From: Allodiplogaster sudhausi
Taxonomy: Eukaryota > Nematoda > Chromadorea > Rhabditida > Diplogasteridae
Assembly: GCA_945643635.1 (NCBI GenBank)
Contig: CALZFC010000114.1
Location: 257,001-321,000 of the forward strand
DNA length: 64,000 nucleotides
Direction: 5' to 3'
In this document: in pieces, positions 1 through 35,590 of the stretch
Layout: each line of letters opens with the position of its first letter
How positions within the stretch are numbered: the first letter of the stretch is position 1
Made by a program: the position numbers and the translations under genes
Notes under the pieces: model-generated
Database searches by the model: none
What the model was told of the DNA's origin: nothing
What the model saw: the letters and a program-made list of their open reading frames with translations, nothing else

Positions 1-67
1 CCATCATGACCAATTCATACATACAAGTTTCGTTTTGTTCATTTTGTAGGATGAAGAGAGAAGACGC

Positions 68-1314
68 TTACAACTCGTCCTTCTTGATGAGCTTCTCGAG
101 GTGGATGTCAAAGTAGAGACGGGCACCGCCAGGGATCTGGGGCGGGCGACCCTCGGGGCCATACCCTAGAAAGGTCCAGGTTGTGAGGGAAGATAGAGAG
201 GGAGAAGAGAGAGAAAGACAGAGAGACAGCGAGAGGGAGAGAGACAGAAAGAGTTGATATGGTGATTTAGAAAAGCTTAAAGTAGTCGGAGGTGCTCACA
301 TTTTCTGTATAATATAACTATTATTATTTATTTGGCAGGCTTTGTGCAAAAAAGAGAGATTTCCATGTCTTCTAACCAAGATCGGAGGGGATGATGACCT
401 TTCGCTTCTCGCCCTCGCACATTCCAGTCATGGCGCGATCCATGCCAGCGATCACTTCCTGAATTCAAGATAATTCTCTCTCTCCGTCTCTCTCTCTCTC
501 TCACTATTTCGCTCGCTTTCTTACTATCTTTTCTTTGAAACCAAAACTACTATCTTACCCTCTCACTTTTCCTTGCTTGCTTACGCTAGTATGTATGTAG
601 TTGTAAACCCCCCCCCCTCCATGTTTTTCCTTCTCTCTGTAACAGTTCGCTATTTGCTTCTGATGCGTGGAAGTCGAGGACGTGGGCGGAGCCGAAAGGA
701 GGGGAGTCTTCTTCTTACTTTTTTGCCGAGCTTGAAGATGAAGGGAGCGTTGCGCGAGTAGGAAGAATCGACAAAAGTGCCGTCCTCGAGATGAAGGGAG
801 TACTGCTGGTGGATCGTGTCTCCCTTCACAGATTTCTTGCACTTGTCATCCTCGATCTTGTGGGTCACCTGAAGGGAAGAGAGAAAGAGAGTGAGCGAGG
901 AGATGAGAAAGAGATTAGACAAAACAGTTCGTACGAGAGAGAGAGAGAGAGAGAGACAGGAAGATAAAGCTAGAGGGACTGAAAGATAAATTTGTCACTA
1001 TTCTAAGACAGTCCGTATGTAAACACTAGCGTGGTCTCTCCTGAGCCATCAAGTGCGTAGAGTGAAATGGAGTGTTATTATTGGGCGACGAGAGATGCTG
1101 AGATGATGAGAGAATTCAGGCAATGACAGAGAAAATGGAGAGTAAAGGGAAGAGGCGCAGAGAGGGAGAGAAACCAGAGAAGAAGAAAAGTGCATTTCTG
1201 ACTTCGATGACGAGTCCATCTTCAGATTCCCACTTGTCGCCGGGGACGGCGCGGAAGAGGTCGACGAGTTGGACAGTGTAGTAGAGAGTCTGGTCGGACT
1301 GGATCGAGTCTCTG

Positions 1315-1345
<31 letters not shown>

Positions 1346-1626
1346 AGAGATAGAAAGAGAGAGAGGGAGCAAGAGAGAAAGAGAGAGAGAGACAAAAAGA
1401 AAGAGAGAGAAAGAGAGAGAGAGAAAGAGTGAGATAGACTGCATCAACATTCCATGATTCAGATGACCCCCCTGGTCGCCTCTTCTAACCTACCTCTCCC
1501 GACCCTTGTCGCCAAAGCCGAGCGCTCCCGGAATGACCACCTTTCGCTTCTCGCCAACGCACATCCCAGTCATGGCACGCTCCATGCCAGGGATCACTTG
1601 GCCATTGCCGAGGGTGAAGGTGTACC

Positions 1627-1679
<53 letters not shown>

Positions 1680-1873
1680 GGAGGGAGAGAGAGATAGAGA
1701 GAGAGGCGAGGAGTAGAGAGAGAGAGACGGAGGGAGAGAGAGAGATAGAGAGAGAGAGAGTTACTGTGGGGGGGAGTGATAGAGGGTGTGAGTGGATTAG
1801 AAAGTACGACACAGAAGGAGAGATACATACATACTGTAAGAGAAAGAGTGAGAGAGAGAGAGGGAGGGTGGCA

Positions 1874-1913
<40 letters not shown>

Positions 1914-2465
1914 TTTAATGTATAGCATGTATTAAAGAAGAGAGGGGGAGAAATAGCACGACTCTAGAGGAGAGTGCGTGGGAATGTGAATGTGCATATG
2001 AATGTATGTACTGCTTAAAGAGCCAGAGAAATTGGGAGAAGGAGAAGCGACCGGGGAAAAGGAGAGGATCAATAAGAGAAAGAGAGAAAGAGACCGAGCT
2101 CGAGGAAGCCTGCTCCCCGGGTTACTGTAACCCGAGAAGCCCAAAAAGTTTTTCCTTCTTGGAACCACTGCTACTTTTAGACTCGTAATCTTTTCGAAGC
2201 TCAAAGTATTACAACCTCCATCTGCTTCCTTTTATGAAATACAAAGTATAATTATGTACATACTTTCGGGCCACATAACAGGTATGTAGCATGTACATAT
2301 TCACAAATGTACATTCATATCTCTTTGAATAGTCATTACACATCCAACTACGAATGCTTCCATTCCTTCTGGCCAAAGTCCTTTTCTCAGTTCTTCTTGC
2401 ATCATTGTTATACTAAACACTCTTTGACTTGTATTCGTATCAGGTAATAAAGCTGCCACGGACGT

Positions 2466-2513
<48 letters not shown>

Positions 2514-3363
2514 CTTATATAGAGAGAGGGATAGAGAGATACAGGGATAGAGAGATACAGGGATAGAGAGATACAGGGATAGCGAGAAAGGCTTCCTTTC
2601 CTCTTTCGTCCACCGTCTTCATAGACATTCCATCTTTGCTCCAGCCCAGCATCATCTAACTTTGGTCAAATCCAGTTGCGAATGAATGAAGAATGGAAGG
2701 GAAGGAATACTTGAAGAGAAAAGGAGCAGAAGGACAGGAAACTGAAGAGACGGCAACGGGCTATACAAGGATTATTTCTTTCGCTATCTTCTTTTATTTC
2801 TCTCCTTCTCTCTCTCTCTCTCTCTCTTTCTGTGAGCATGTCTTCTTCTGCAATCCCTCTTTACAAAAAAAAGGTAGGAGGGAGTGAGAGCGAGAGATAA
2901 AAGTGGACTCCTGTTTCTTCTCTTCTAACATCCCGATTGATCGATAGTTTTGGAAAGGCATAAACATCGGAGAATTGGACGAGAGAAGAGGTGCGCAAGA
3001 GATGAAACCAGAAAATTTTCGAGGAGGAAAGTAGGCCGAATAGAGAACGAGGAAAGAGTGCGAGAGTCAGGGAGAGAGACACAGAGACAGAGAAAGAGAA
3101 CGAGAGAATGTGGGAGAGAGAGAGAGAGAGAGAAAGAGGGAAGAAGGATACCAAGTTGGTGCATCGAGAGGAACGTAAGGAAACGAACGGAAAATTTTTG
3201 GAAAGTGGAGTGGATTACAAAAAAAAAGGAGATATTCGCAATGGAAAATAAATGTTAGTAAAAATGTCGCCAGTCGTGAAAGAGATTATGAAGGATTGAG
3301 AGAATGTAGGAGAGACAGAATAGCGAAGGAGAGAGAGATTACAAGTGAGACAGAAATTGAAGG

Positions 3364-3394
<31 letters not shown>

Positions 3395-3698
3395 GAGAAA
3401 GAGGATGGCCTAGAGATGCAGGGGGAAGGAAAGTGACTGACGGCTTCTTGCCAAAGTTGGATCCGATCTCCTTGCCGTCCTTGTCGGTGAGTCGGTAGAA
3501 CTGCTCGAGGACGTCGCCCTCCTGCGACTTGATCGGGCACTTCTCTTCTTTGATGGGACGGATGATCTTGACCTCGAGTCCGTCTTCATCCTTCCAGGAC
3601 AGCTTCGGCTCGTCCTCCTTCGTCTTCTTCTCTTCCGCAGCGGAGCAGACCCCGGCGGACAGCAGAAAAAGAACGGCGTACCCCGACCAGCTCGACAT
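68..3698 (-). CDS. ER-resident two-domain FKBP-type peptidyl-prolyl isomerase
   Basis: Six exons (3442-3698, 1494-1625, 1203-1311, 719-868, 377-458, 68-165) join in phase to 275 residues, the size of C. elegans FKB-3/4/5. Start chosen at MSSWSG, which opens a hydrophobic signal peptide (residues 1-20) before a charged stretch. Two FKBP folds follow (about 33-145 and 160-268), each with the repeat family motif: [17 protein letters not shown] and [17 protein letters not shown]. The protein ends KKDEL, an ER retrieval signal, so it should assist proline isomerisation of secretory proteins such as collagens. FKBP12 has Trp at the floor of the active site (VIxGW); both domains have Met, so catalytic strength is uncertain. 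Intron 1 (1.8 kb) is mostly GA microsatellite. An upstream in-frame Met lies 10 codons before the chosen start. fkb-3, -4 and -5 cannot be told apart here. Confidence 0.9.
1320..2590. repeat. GA microsatellites in and around FKBP introns
   Basis: Imperfect (GA)n at 1320-1436, longer arrays at 1629-1910, 2465-2510, and a 16-17-bp tandem (gggatagagagatacag) at about 2525-2583. On the coding strand these are CT tracts; the one at 1629 runs straight into the acceptor of the exon starting at 1625. Confidence 0.9.
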
Positions 3699-3860
3699 CT
3701 TCTCTCTTTCAAGGTTTACTACCTTCAAGTTATCACTTTCATTCTATTACTACGAAATTTCATTATGATATACAACTCGCAGAATTGTAGGATGCGATAG
3801 TTAAAGGTTAGCGCTAGATGATCAGGCCAGCGGCCATTGGCAAGATACCAAAGTACAGAA

Positions 3861-3900
<40 letters not shown>

Positions 3901-4159
3901 AGAGAGAGAGAAACTGAGAGAGAGAGAGAGATAGACAGTAAGAATTAACAGAGTGCAGTAGCCCTTGCGAGAGGGCGGCAGAATGTCGGAGTGATCTGTA
4001 CTTGAAGTGAATGGAGAGACTGGCCCCTTACACACTGGCTTCTCGCCACAGCTAGCCATCGCTATGTGGCAGAGCTGAGCAGCCGGCTGCTGGCCAGTGA
4101 GGAAGAGGAGGCGGATGGGGGGATGGACAGGGGAGAGAGAGCGAGAGAGAGAGGAGAGT

Positions 4160-4191
<32 letters not shown>

Positions 4192-5274
4192 AAGAGAGAA
4201 GGGGTGAGAGAGAGGGGAGTGAGAGAGAGAGGGAGAGAGAGGGAGAGAGGGAGAAAGAGAGAAGGGGAGAGAGAGGGGAGTGAGAGAGAGAGGGAGAGCG
4301 ATGGAGAGAGAGAGAGAGAGAGATAGACAGAGAGAGAGAGAGAGAGTAAGAGGCGAAGACATAAGGGAAGAGTGGCGTAAATTTCGGCGAAAGAAAACGA
4401 GTTAGAAAATTCCAAGAGATCTGAAGGAACAGGGGTTGCGAGAAGAGTGAGACAGAGAGGAGGAAATGAAGGAAAATGTGGTAGAGATGTCAGAGACTCG
4501 TTCAAGGCAAAAAGGGAAACCGAGAGAAGAAGGAGAGAACGTGAGATAGAGTGTGTGGGTTAGCGAGAACTAGAGAAACAGAGAGGGAGAGCACTAGAGA
4601 AGAAAGACAGAGAGAGTGAGAGAGAAAGAAATAGAGAAAGGGAGAGAGTGAGAGAGAGAGCGCAAGAGAGACAGGGCGAGCATCTTCGTCTCCAGCAGGA
4701 GTCGCCACGTGTCCCTCTGGCCGGACTGCTCCTACTGGCTGACCTACTCTTCTTCCTTCCACTTCTTTCCTTCTCCGTCCTTCTCTTCTCAAGATTGCCT
4801 CTTACTCCCTTCAATACTAACCGGCCTGCTAACGACCCCGATCTCTCCTTTTCGGAATGACTTTCTCAGTGAGACACAAGAGGAAGGATGCATCACTTCC
4901 CCAGATCACAGAGACATGTAAAATGCACGTCTCCTGGAGGAATCGGATTATTGGAATCTCACAGCCAAAAGCTACTGTCTGGTTCAAGCTGTCACACTGC
5001 GTGTTAATATGGTGTTGCAGGGAACATTGCTACAATTGACCTCATCTACTTTTATCAGCTAATCTTTTTGTACAGATATCTGCGCTGATTATCCGAGGAG
5101 GATTGCGCGTAGAGTAGTCAACGAAATCAAGATATCACGTTACGAGAGTACAAAACGCAGTCCCAGAGTATACAATCGGAGGCTGTCACAAATCTTTAAG
5201 AATTCCCTATGAACTAGGCATATAAAGTAGAAATCTTATAAGAACGAACAAATCCGAGGGCAAATCTAATTGTA
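3699..5274. other. Intergenic: GA arrays plus two open islands
   Basis: This lies between the FKBP start and the tandem duplication. It is dominated by GA-rich arrays (3863-3940, 4131-4350, 4560-4680). Two non-repetitive islands, 3960-4110 and 4670-4860, stay open in several frames. The first contains a well-formed plus-strand exon-like unit at 4053-4098 (listed separately). From 4860 to 5274 I see plain AT-rich DNA with no coding signal. Confidence 0.6.
4053..4098 (+). other. Candidate orphan exon
   Basis: A 46-bp segment is bounded by a pyrimidine-rich acceptor (cttctcgccacag) and a good donor (gtgaggaaga). In one phase it reads SHRYVAELSSRLLA with no stop. No partner exon was found. It may be a fragment of a gene whose other exons are lost among the GA arrays, or chance. 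The minus strand of the same island is also open. Confidence 0.15.
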
Positions 5275-6168
5275 AAAAGGAATCTGTGTATTGCAACAGT
5301 TGACAGCGCGAGTGGGCGAGCAAATCAGCACTTAGGAGATGATCAGAATAAAAAGATTAAATTAGTGTGGGCGGTAGGTAAAATATAAAATCCTTATTTG
5401 AGCACTGATATACGAAAACTGCAGCAATAAGTATAATAACAGCCGAAGAGAGACGTCGTTTCGTAAAAAAAAATCAGTCAATTTAACAAAAAATACCGCA
5501 TCTTGAAAACGGTACAGCGTAACAAATTGCTACAATTTTCGACATATTCAAATTTTTTACTACAAGTTTGAGGAAAATGAATGAAGAATGAAGAGTGAGA
5601 AAAAAACGCCGTGCGCGGTGTATTGATTGATCAGAGGATTGAGAGTAGAATATCGATTGGGTGCACGTTTTACAGAACAGCAATGAGCGATTTGCTAAAC
5701 AAAAAATATATATAAAGTACAAAAGGAATCTGTGTATTGCAACAGTTGACAGCGCGAGTGGGCGAGCAAATCAGCACTTAGGAGATGATCAGAATAAAAA
5801 GATTAAATTAGTGTGGGCGGGGTAGGTAAAATATAAAATCCTTATTTGAGCACTGATATACGAAAACTGCAGCAATAAGTATAATAACAGCCGAAGAGAG
5901 ACGTCGTTTCGTAAAAAAATCAGTCAATTTAACAAAAAATACCGCATCTTGAAAACGGTACAGCGTAACAAATTGCTACAATTTTCGACATATTCAAATT
6001 TTTTACTACAAGTTTGAGGAAAATGAATGAAGAATGAAGAGTGAGAAAAAAACGCCGTGCGCGGTGTATTGATTGATCAGAGGATTGAGAGTAGAATATC
6101 GATTGGGTGCACGTTTTACAGAACAGCAATGAGCGATTTGCTAAACAAAAAATATATATAAAGTATAA
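5275..6168. repeat. 446-bp tandem duplication, two copies
   Basis: Copy 1 spans about 5275-5720 and copy 2 about 5721-6168, head to tail. They are nearly identical; the differences I see are single-base runs (length of an A run after gtcgtttcgt, and an extra gg after gtgggcgg). Each carries the same minus-strand open frame of about 65 codons with no family resemblance, probably non-coding. The position is downstream of the set-16-like stop codon and upstream of the FKBP gene. Confidence 0.95.
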
Positions 6169-6578
6169 AAGTAGGCAACATGAATTTAAAAAGTTTCCAC
6201 TAACAAGAGCAAAACTTTCTTCTACAAATGCATTTTTGTCTACGAAAAGTATGAATGAATAATCTCAAAATGAAAATTAAGTCGTCTCTAGACATAAAGT
6301 ATGAATCATCTGACAAAGGTGTAATAATCAGCATAGCTTAAAAAAGGAAAACACAGGTCTTTCTACATAGGTATGAGAGCGAGATTCGCGAGTTGATGGG
6401 TAGAAGTAAAGGTGGAAAGATGCAAAAGTAATAAAACATTGAACTGTAAAAAATATAAAACCAAAAGAAACATGGGAGTCTAAAAAGGGTGAAATCGGGG
6501 AAAAATCTACAAGACACGTAAGAACCGGAATGAAGGATAAAGAATTGTTTAGCCTGGAGGCACTTGGCCGGTAAGTCT
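6169..6578 (-). other. Probable 3' flank/UTR of the set-16-like gene
   Basis: About 400 bp of AT-rich sequence lies between the tandem duplication and the SET-domain stop codon. No coding or repeat structure is seen. By position it should hold the 3' UTR of the methyltransferase; I could not pick a polyadenylation signal with confidence. Confidence 0.4.
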
Positions 6579-28887
<22,309 letters not shown>

Positions 28888-29358
28888 CTGGAAGGAAAAG
28901 CATCCAGTAAATCACCCTCAATAAAAAAGAATTAATCAAAAGAATAAACAATCGCTTTTCCCGTGCCCTGAAAGCTACGAATACAGCCTATAAATAGTTT
29001 TTTTTTTAAATATTACCATTTCCTTAAATACGGAAACGCAAAGCAAATATAAACAACAAAGCTGCAAAAAAAAAGTTTGCTGCCTTTAACATAAATACAG
29101 AAACTTGGCAAAGTGCCAGCAAAATATCAATCCGTCTTAGGCTGCTGCGTAGCAGCCCACGAGTCGAGGTGACCAATTCCCGATGCGGGCAGCTACACAG
29201 CTTGCAATCTGGGTGGTCCGATGCTCTCCACAAGTACATTAAACTACATATTTGTAAGATATTAACATATTTAAGAAGTGACTGAATATGAGAACTGTAT
29301 GTTAGTCAGTATTCATATTCTGAGTGTTTACAATTTTACAATTCCTTCTACCTGTCTA

Positions 29359-29401
<43 letters not shown>

Positions 29402-30024
29402 CTTTCTCTGTCTCTCGCTCTCTCTGTCTCTCTTTATCTACCTTATCGTTTAACTTTCTCTCCTCGCAGTTTTATTATATTCTTTATCGTACTACTTTAC
29501 TCTTTACTTTCCAACGAACATGTCTAATTAGCCTAAATACCATAACTAGAAACAACTGAAAGCGGAGTTAAATGACACGAGAGATTTGTTATCTAATCAC
29601 CTTGGAATACGAAATTTTAATCGAGTGCACATTCGTTTATGGTTCAGCCAGTTGTGAAAAGACCTGGAGTGAGGCAGAGAAGAGGCAAGCAAAGATTCTA
29701 CAACGGAAGACCATCGAAGCAAGCCGTGTACTCTTCCTCATTATTAGCTAACCTGAATTATAAGAAAAGTCTGGTCTGGAGGAGCAGCTGGCCAACCTGA
29801 TTCTGTCCATCTTCGAAGAGATGCGATAGGCAATCGCACTCTTCTCACCTCATCACAACTTTCTATGGCTTCCTTTCATCCCCGCATTGTCTTTGACCCC
29901 GACGAATATATATTCCGTTCTCTTTGACCCGTTCACAGCTGCCGAAGAATGGACAATAAATCAAACACTCCTTATAAATCGTGTCTGCTCCTTTGCATTT
30001 GAATGCAAGCAGGCAGAAAAAGAT

Positions 30025-30066
<42 letters not shown>

Positions 30067-30148
30067 TTCACTCTCTCGCCTTCCATCTCTCTCCACCTCT
30101 TCCTCTCGTCTTTTCTCTCTCTCAACCTCTCTCCACCTCTTCCTCTCG

Positions 30149-30194
<46 letters not shown>

Positions 30195-31215
30195 CACTCT
30201 TCACCTCTGATCCCGACGTACATATTTCATTCGCTTGGCGTACAATTTTTATTCATTCATCAATTTTGTTAATGAGATTGCAGAAACAAAGGGAAATAGA
30301 AAGAAATAACTGTCTTCATAGAAGAAAAACACGGAAAGCATACGAACAAACAAGGAAACAAAGAAGGAGATGCTGCAGTGTATTACAGAAGCAGGGTCTC
30401 TATGTCTTGGTCTCTCGCTCTATTTCTCTCTTTTTCTCTCTATCTCTCTCTCTCTCTCTCGCTCCCTCTATCTGTGGGTTTCCCTCGCTCTTTCCCATTC
30501 TCGGCGCGAATTTTATTAGACTGTGCATAAATAATGATCTAAAAGAATACTTTATGAGTAAATAAGATAGGCCACACGCAAAGTTGTACCTTCCACATGG
30601 ATACATGTGTACGTATGTGCATATGTACATGTTCTGTGGGAAAATTGAAACTATCATTTTAAGTTTTTGAAGTTGATTATAGAAAGTTTTAAGATATCCT
30701 TTTGTGCTATACAATATTTTAGCTGTAAAACCGAAAGAATTGAAGTCGAATTGACGCTCATAATAAATTTAGAATGTTTGATGTCAGCGATTGCCAGAGT
30801 TTCCTCGAATAGTTCTCCTTTGCTGCTTTCTATAAGAAAGAAAGGTCGCATAATGTAATTCCTCCAATAATTTTGTATAATACATTTATTAAACTTATAA
30901 TAAATGCGTGCTTTCGAGAACAAAATCCCCGGATTACACATTTGCCCTCTTCATTCACTTCTGCTCTTCCTCTTCTCCTTCGGTGAAACGTGACGGAATT
31001 GCCAGTTGGCGCGTATATTCTTCCTTCGACCATGAATGTATAGCCGACCGCCAGACAGACAAGGCCGGGCTAATTTGTCATACTGTAATTGGACTGCGCA
31101 TACGGACCGGTCCGACTCGGAAGCCGATATGTGCTCTTTGTCGCTCCACCTGCAATCGGATACCGTAATCCGGGAGAGAGGAGAGAGAGAGAAAGCGAGA
31201 GTAAGGGAAAGCAAG

Positions 31216-31260
<45 letters not shown>

Positions 31261-31294
31261 CAAAGAGAGAGATACAAAGAGAGAGAGGGAGATA

Positions 31295-31329
<35 letters not shown>

Positions 31330-31791
31330 TACAAAGAGAGAGATACAAAGAGAGAGAGGGAGATACAAAGAGAGAGAGAGAGAGAGAGAGAGATCTTCGA
31401 TCTCACGACAATTTACAGACAGGAACTTCTGCCGCTTCGCTGACTCTCGTGAACTCAGTGATTCGAACCCGGAGTACAGAGATGTTAATTCAAACATTGC
31501 TCCAGCAAACAAGATAATTAAAAAAAAAACTCCGATGCAATTATTTTTATTTCAAGCAATAGTTCATGTACACTAATAATAAGTCTTCCTTCGTGTCAAG
31601 CGCACTTCATGGGGGTTGACCTTTGCCACGTCTTCAATACGTTAGCAAGAGTCGTTCGTCACTTTGTCTCACATATTCAGACTGGCGAGTCTTCTTCGAC
31701 TTCTTCTTCGGTTTCGTCTTGTCGAAAATCTCGCAATGAGGGGGCAGATTCCCCCGCGCGGATAGGATGAGGAAGAGAGTGAAAGAGAGGA

Positions 31792-31830
<39 letters not shown>

Positions 31831-31910
31831 ATGAAAGAGATGAAAAGAGAGAGAGAGACAGAGAAAGAGAAACAAAAGGGAACGGGGCGTGGTCGTCCAT
31901 GACGAAGAAT

Positions 31911-31947
<37 letters not shown>

Positions 31948-32108
31948 CGTGAGAGAGAGAGAGAACGAAGAGAGAGAAGGAGAGAGAAGAAGATGAAGGG
32001 AAGAGAGAGGAGGAAGAGATAGAGGAAGAAGCTTCTTCCCTCAGGCAGTTCCCGAGACGGGCTTCATTCCGGACGAGGTCGGCCATTGCGAGTCTCCATC
32101 CCTTGAAG
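28888..32108. other. 5' flank of set-16-like gene: possible exons and CT/GA arrays
   Basis: Two minus-strand units look like exons: 29601-29663 (acceptor cactccag, donor gtgatt, reading SFHNWLNHKRMCTRLKFRIP), whose phase fits the exon at 28887, and 29753 to about 29820 (ATG at about 29808, donor gttagc). Their mutual phase does not match, so the order is unresolved. A minus open frame at 29150-29239 holds a CKLCSC motif. The rest is CT arrays (29370-29440, 30030-30200, 30410-30470) and GA arrays (31180-31393, 31780-32030) in AT-rich DNA. Confidence 0.45.
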
Positions 32109-32846
32109 ATGCGCTGCAACCTGCTCGCCCTTCTCTTCCTTGTCATCGCTCTCCTCGCGCACCTCGTGCCAGCCCGTCAGTCTTCGGCTCTCTTTTCAAA
32201 TTTTATTTATTTATTTACTTATTAATTTTCTATTTAGTATCCATTTATTTATTATCTTAATTGTTGTTAAGACCTAATTAACTTACCATATTGATATAAA
32301 AGTCACAGAAAATATTAAGTAGCAAAATATTTTAAAGAATTTATCTGGGAAATAATTTTCAAATACTTTTCCCTAATGGGTGAATTCAGTGATTTTTGAG
32401 AGATGGATTTTACTACGGTAATCATGAGTCGCCCTAGTCTTTCATCTGTTTCTCGTCTCTCCACTGGGACCGAACTGTTTGAGAGCGCGCGCTCAAATCT
32501 AACACTTTTTTTACTACTGAAGAATCCTTTCCTTTAAAGACTGATGTTTTCTTTACAACGAAAGAGGGAGAGAGAGAGAAGGCATATTGAACATATCATG
32601 GAAGGAAATTAGACAGCATCCAAGAATTCCTTGCCCTTAATGCCTCAAGGGGACACATTAAATGCAAATTCGAAAAGTTTTCCGTTCCCCATCTCCAGGG
32701 ACGAAATATTTGATTATGCAGAAGTACCAAAAGTTTTTTATCTCTATTTCTCCCGGGCGACAGACAGAAATGAAGACAAAGAGCTAGACCTGTCCCTGTC
32801 TTTTTTGCTATCTGCATTTCTCCCTCTTTCTCCCTCTCTTTGCCTC

Positions 32847-32880
<34 letters not shown>

Positions 32881-33941
32881 CTCTCTCTCTCGCTCTCTCT
32901 CTCTCTCTCAATGAATGGATTTCCTCATGGCTCCTGTACATACCACTGCATATATGCAGTAAAGTGACTCTTTGGCTATTACCGTATATAATTTCTATTT
33001 TAGAACTTATTGTTAGGTACATAGTTCCATTTTTCAAGTATTTGTTAGAGGTCTTACTATTTTAATGAGAGTAGGCGTAGTGCAAATTTGCCAGAAAACA
33101 AGACATAAAACTTGGAATTGTCAATGAAGCCTCGGGTCATCACGAACATCCCGAAGAAGAGAAGAATCTCCTGTTTCAGTAGAGTGGGCGCATCCATGAG
33201 ACTCGCATGCATTTACTATGAGGCTCTTTTCAATGCGTGCGTCTTTTGTACGCGATTAGTTTGCCTGCCTCGTTGAACCCAGTCCGTTCTGTAATAAGAT
33301 TGAGACAATGACGTGATAGTCATAAAGTTGAAGATAAGGAGAGAATGGGAAGGGAGAGTGAGAGAGAGAGAGAAAGAAAGAGAAAGTAATATTCTCTATG
33401 GCACAAAAAAAGAAGAGAAAAGCAGCACAAGATTAGACAAAAGGAAAGAAAGAGAAATCTCCGTGATCTGGCGCCCGTCGTTTCTCCTTCAAATATTCGT
33501 GGCGACGACGAGCCTTTGTGCTGCCGAAGAAGCCTTCAGAAACCTCGGCCTTTCCGCCTCAAGGCCCTCCCGACAATGGGAGACACGGATCGGGGGCTGT
33601 GGAGAAGAAGGAAAGAACTTGACCTTTGCTGAGGCATTGCTTCAGCGAAACCATGTCTTTTTGCTTCCTTCCTGTCCCCTCAAGAGCAAAATCAGTGCAG
33701 ACTAAATATGGTTATTAAAACGAAAATTATAATTCGTTCCAGAAAATCATTCAAGCTAGATAAATGACAAGGACTAAATAATTCTGTTTTCAGAGTTTGA
33801 CGATGGATCGGATCTGCAAATTCCACGTCAGTCTATGACTTTCATTCAAATAGTTTAGCTTTCGCTATTGTATTTTCTTTCTCTAACTCTCTAATTCTCT
33901 TTCGCTCTTTCGATCCTCCCTCTCGCTCTTTGACTCTCTCG

Positions 33942-33986
<45 letters not shown>

Positions 33987-35236
33987 ATTCTTACTCTCTA
34001 TCAAATATCACTTCTTCTGTCTCTCATATATCTTGCTTGTCGTTTTGTACTCGTGCTATTTCGGTGATGTCGCCTCTCATCAGATTTGCTAAGAGATGAA
34101 GAAGCGAAGGAGAGAGATTTATACATAGCGAGAGAGATTGTATGAGGATGTGACCGTAGGGGTGAAGATAGAGAGAGAGACATAGGGAGTGAGAGAGAAG
34201 GAGTGAGAGAGAGAGAGAGTGAGAGAAATGGAGAGATCTAAATAGAGGAGATTGAAATACTCGTCAATCTCCACATGTTATAGATGACTAAATGGGAAAA
34301 GCATTCGAGCGTATTTTTGAAGTGGATTAAAGAGGGTGCCGTCATGAGATAGAAGTGGTGAGAGCGAGAGGCGATGATGCCCGACAATACGAGACATAGA
34401 GAGATACTAGAGAGAGAGAGAGAGAGATAGACTAGGGAGATGAGAGAGAGATAGAGACGAACTTGAGAAAGATAGATAGAGAGAGAGACTATAGGGAGAG
34501 AGAAGAGACCGGTGTAGCAGAGAAACCCAAAAGGGGTGGCAAGAAATACAAGGAAAGCTGAAAGATGTAAACAAAGGCTAGAGAACAATAAGGAGTAGCT
34601 GCGCTCTCTGCAACTCGAGTTTCTATAAATAGCCCCAAGGTTGCTTCTACACTAAACGCAAATGATATTACGAAACATGCCAGTTGATTGAATCCTCTTC
34701 CAAGAAAGAAGGATTGTTTTGGTTCTCTCATATATGTATGTACCCCAGCCCATCTTTGGATTATTTAGGAGATTTTCTTCAGTCCGAAAGTTCTCATTTC
34801 TTTTGTGAGAACGAATTCCTGGAAGCTTTCAACTATTTTTCACTATTGTTTCGCATGTTAAAGTTGTCCTCTCAAGAACATTCCAAATATTACTTATAAT
34901 TAACGAATCCATGGCGCATTTACGAGTTTCAAATTAGAATGTCGATTTTAAATGAATATCTGTCTTATGTTTCCTTCTTTTTCCTATTCTTGCGAGTTTT
35001 GCTGAATTTTCGATGAAGTTTCCCACGAATTGAAGTAGTCTGTCTTCCCTTGAATGAAACCTCATCGTCACCTCTTATATCATCACGAATCTTTTTTTCT
35101 TTTCTATCATTTTATCACTATCTTCTTTCTTGCATCTCCACCAATTCCTTTTATCCATTTATCACTCTCTCTCATCTCTCTCATACTCTGTCGTCAGCTC
35201 TCTTCATTCTATCTCGCGTTCTCTCCCTCTCTCTCC

Positions 35237-35271
<35 letters not shown>

Positions 35272-35533
35272 ATACTCAACCGTCATCTCTCTTCATTCTT
35301 TCTCGCTCTCTGTTTCTCATCATGTCTCCTTCCTCTTTCCTTTCTCACCGCTATCTCCCTCCCTCATCCCTTTCCTTATCTCTGCTCCTGAAATCAGTTT
35401 ATCTCTGACCCTGAGGCTCAGAATGATTCCCATCCCACGCACAGCACAATCTTTCCTCTCCACTCACTCAGGGGCTCTCAGAAACACATTCTCTACTATA
35501 GGTCATTCAAACCATCTCTTTTTCCACTCATTT

Positions 35534-35590
<57 letters not shown>

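Noticed and set aside
4062..4505. Long minus-strand open frame of Ser-Leu repeats
   Set aside because: It is (GA)n/(CT)n microsatellite read in a frame without stops. Dozens of similar SLSL/RERE frames across the window (for example 1490-1828, 8691-9239, 31078-31517, 61723-62157) are rejected for the same reason.
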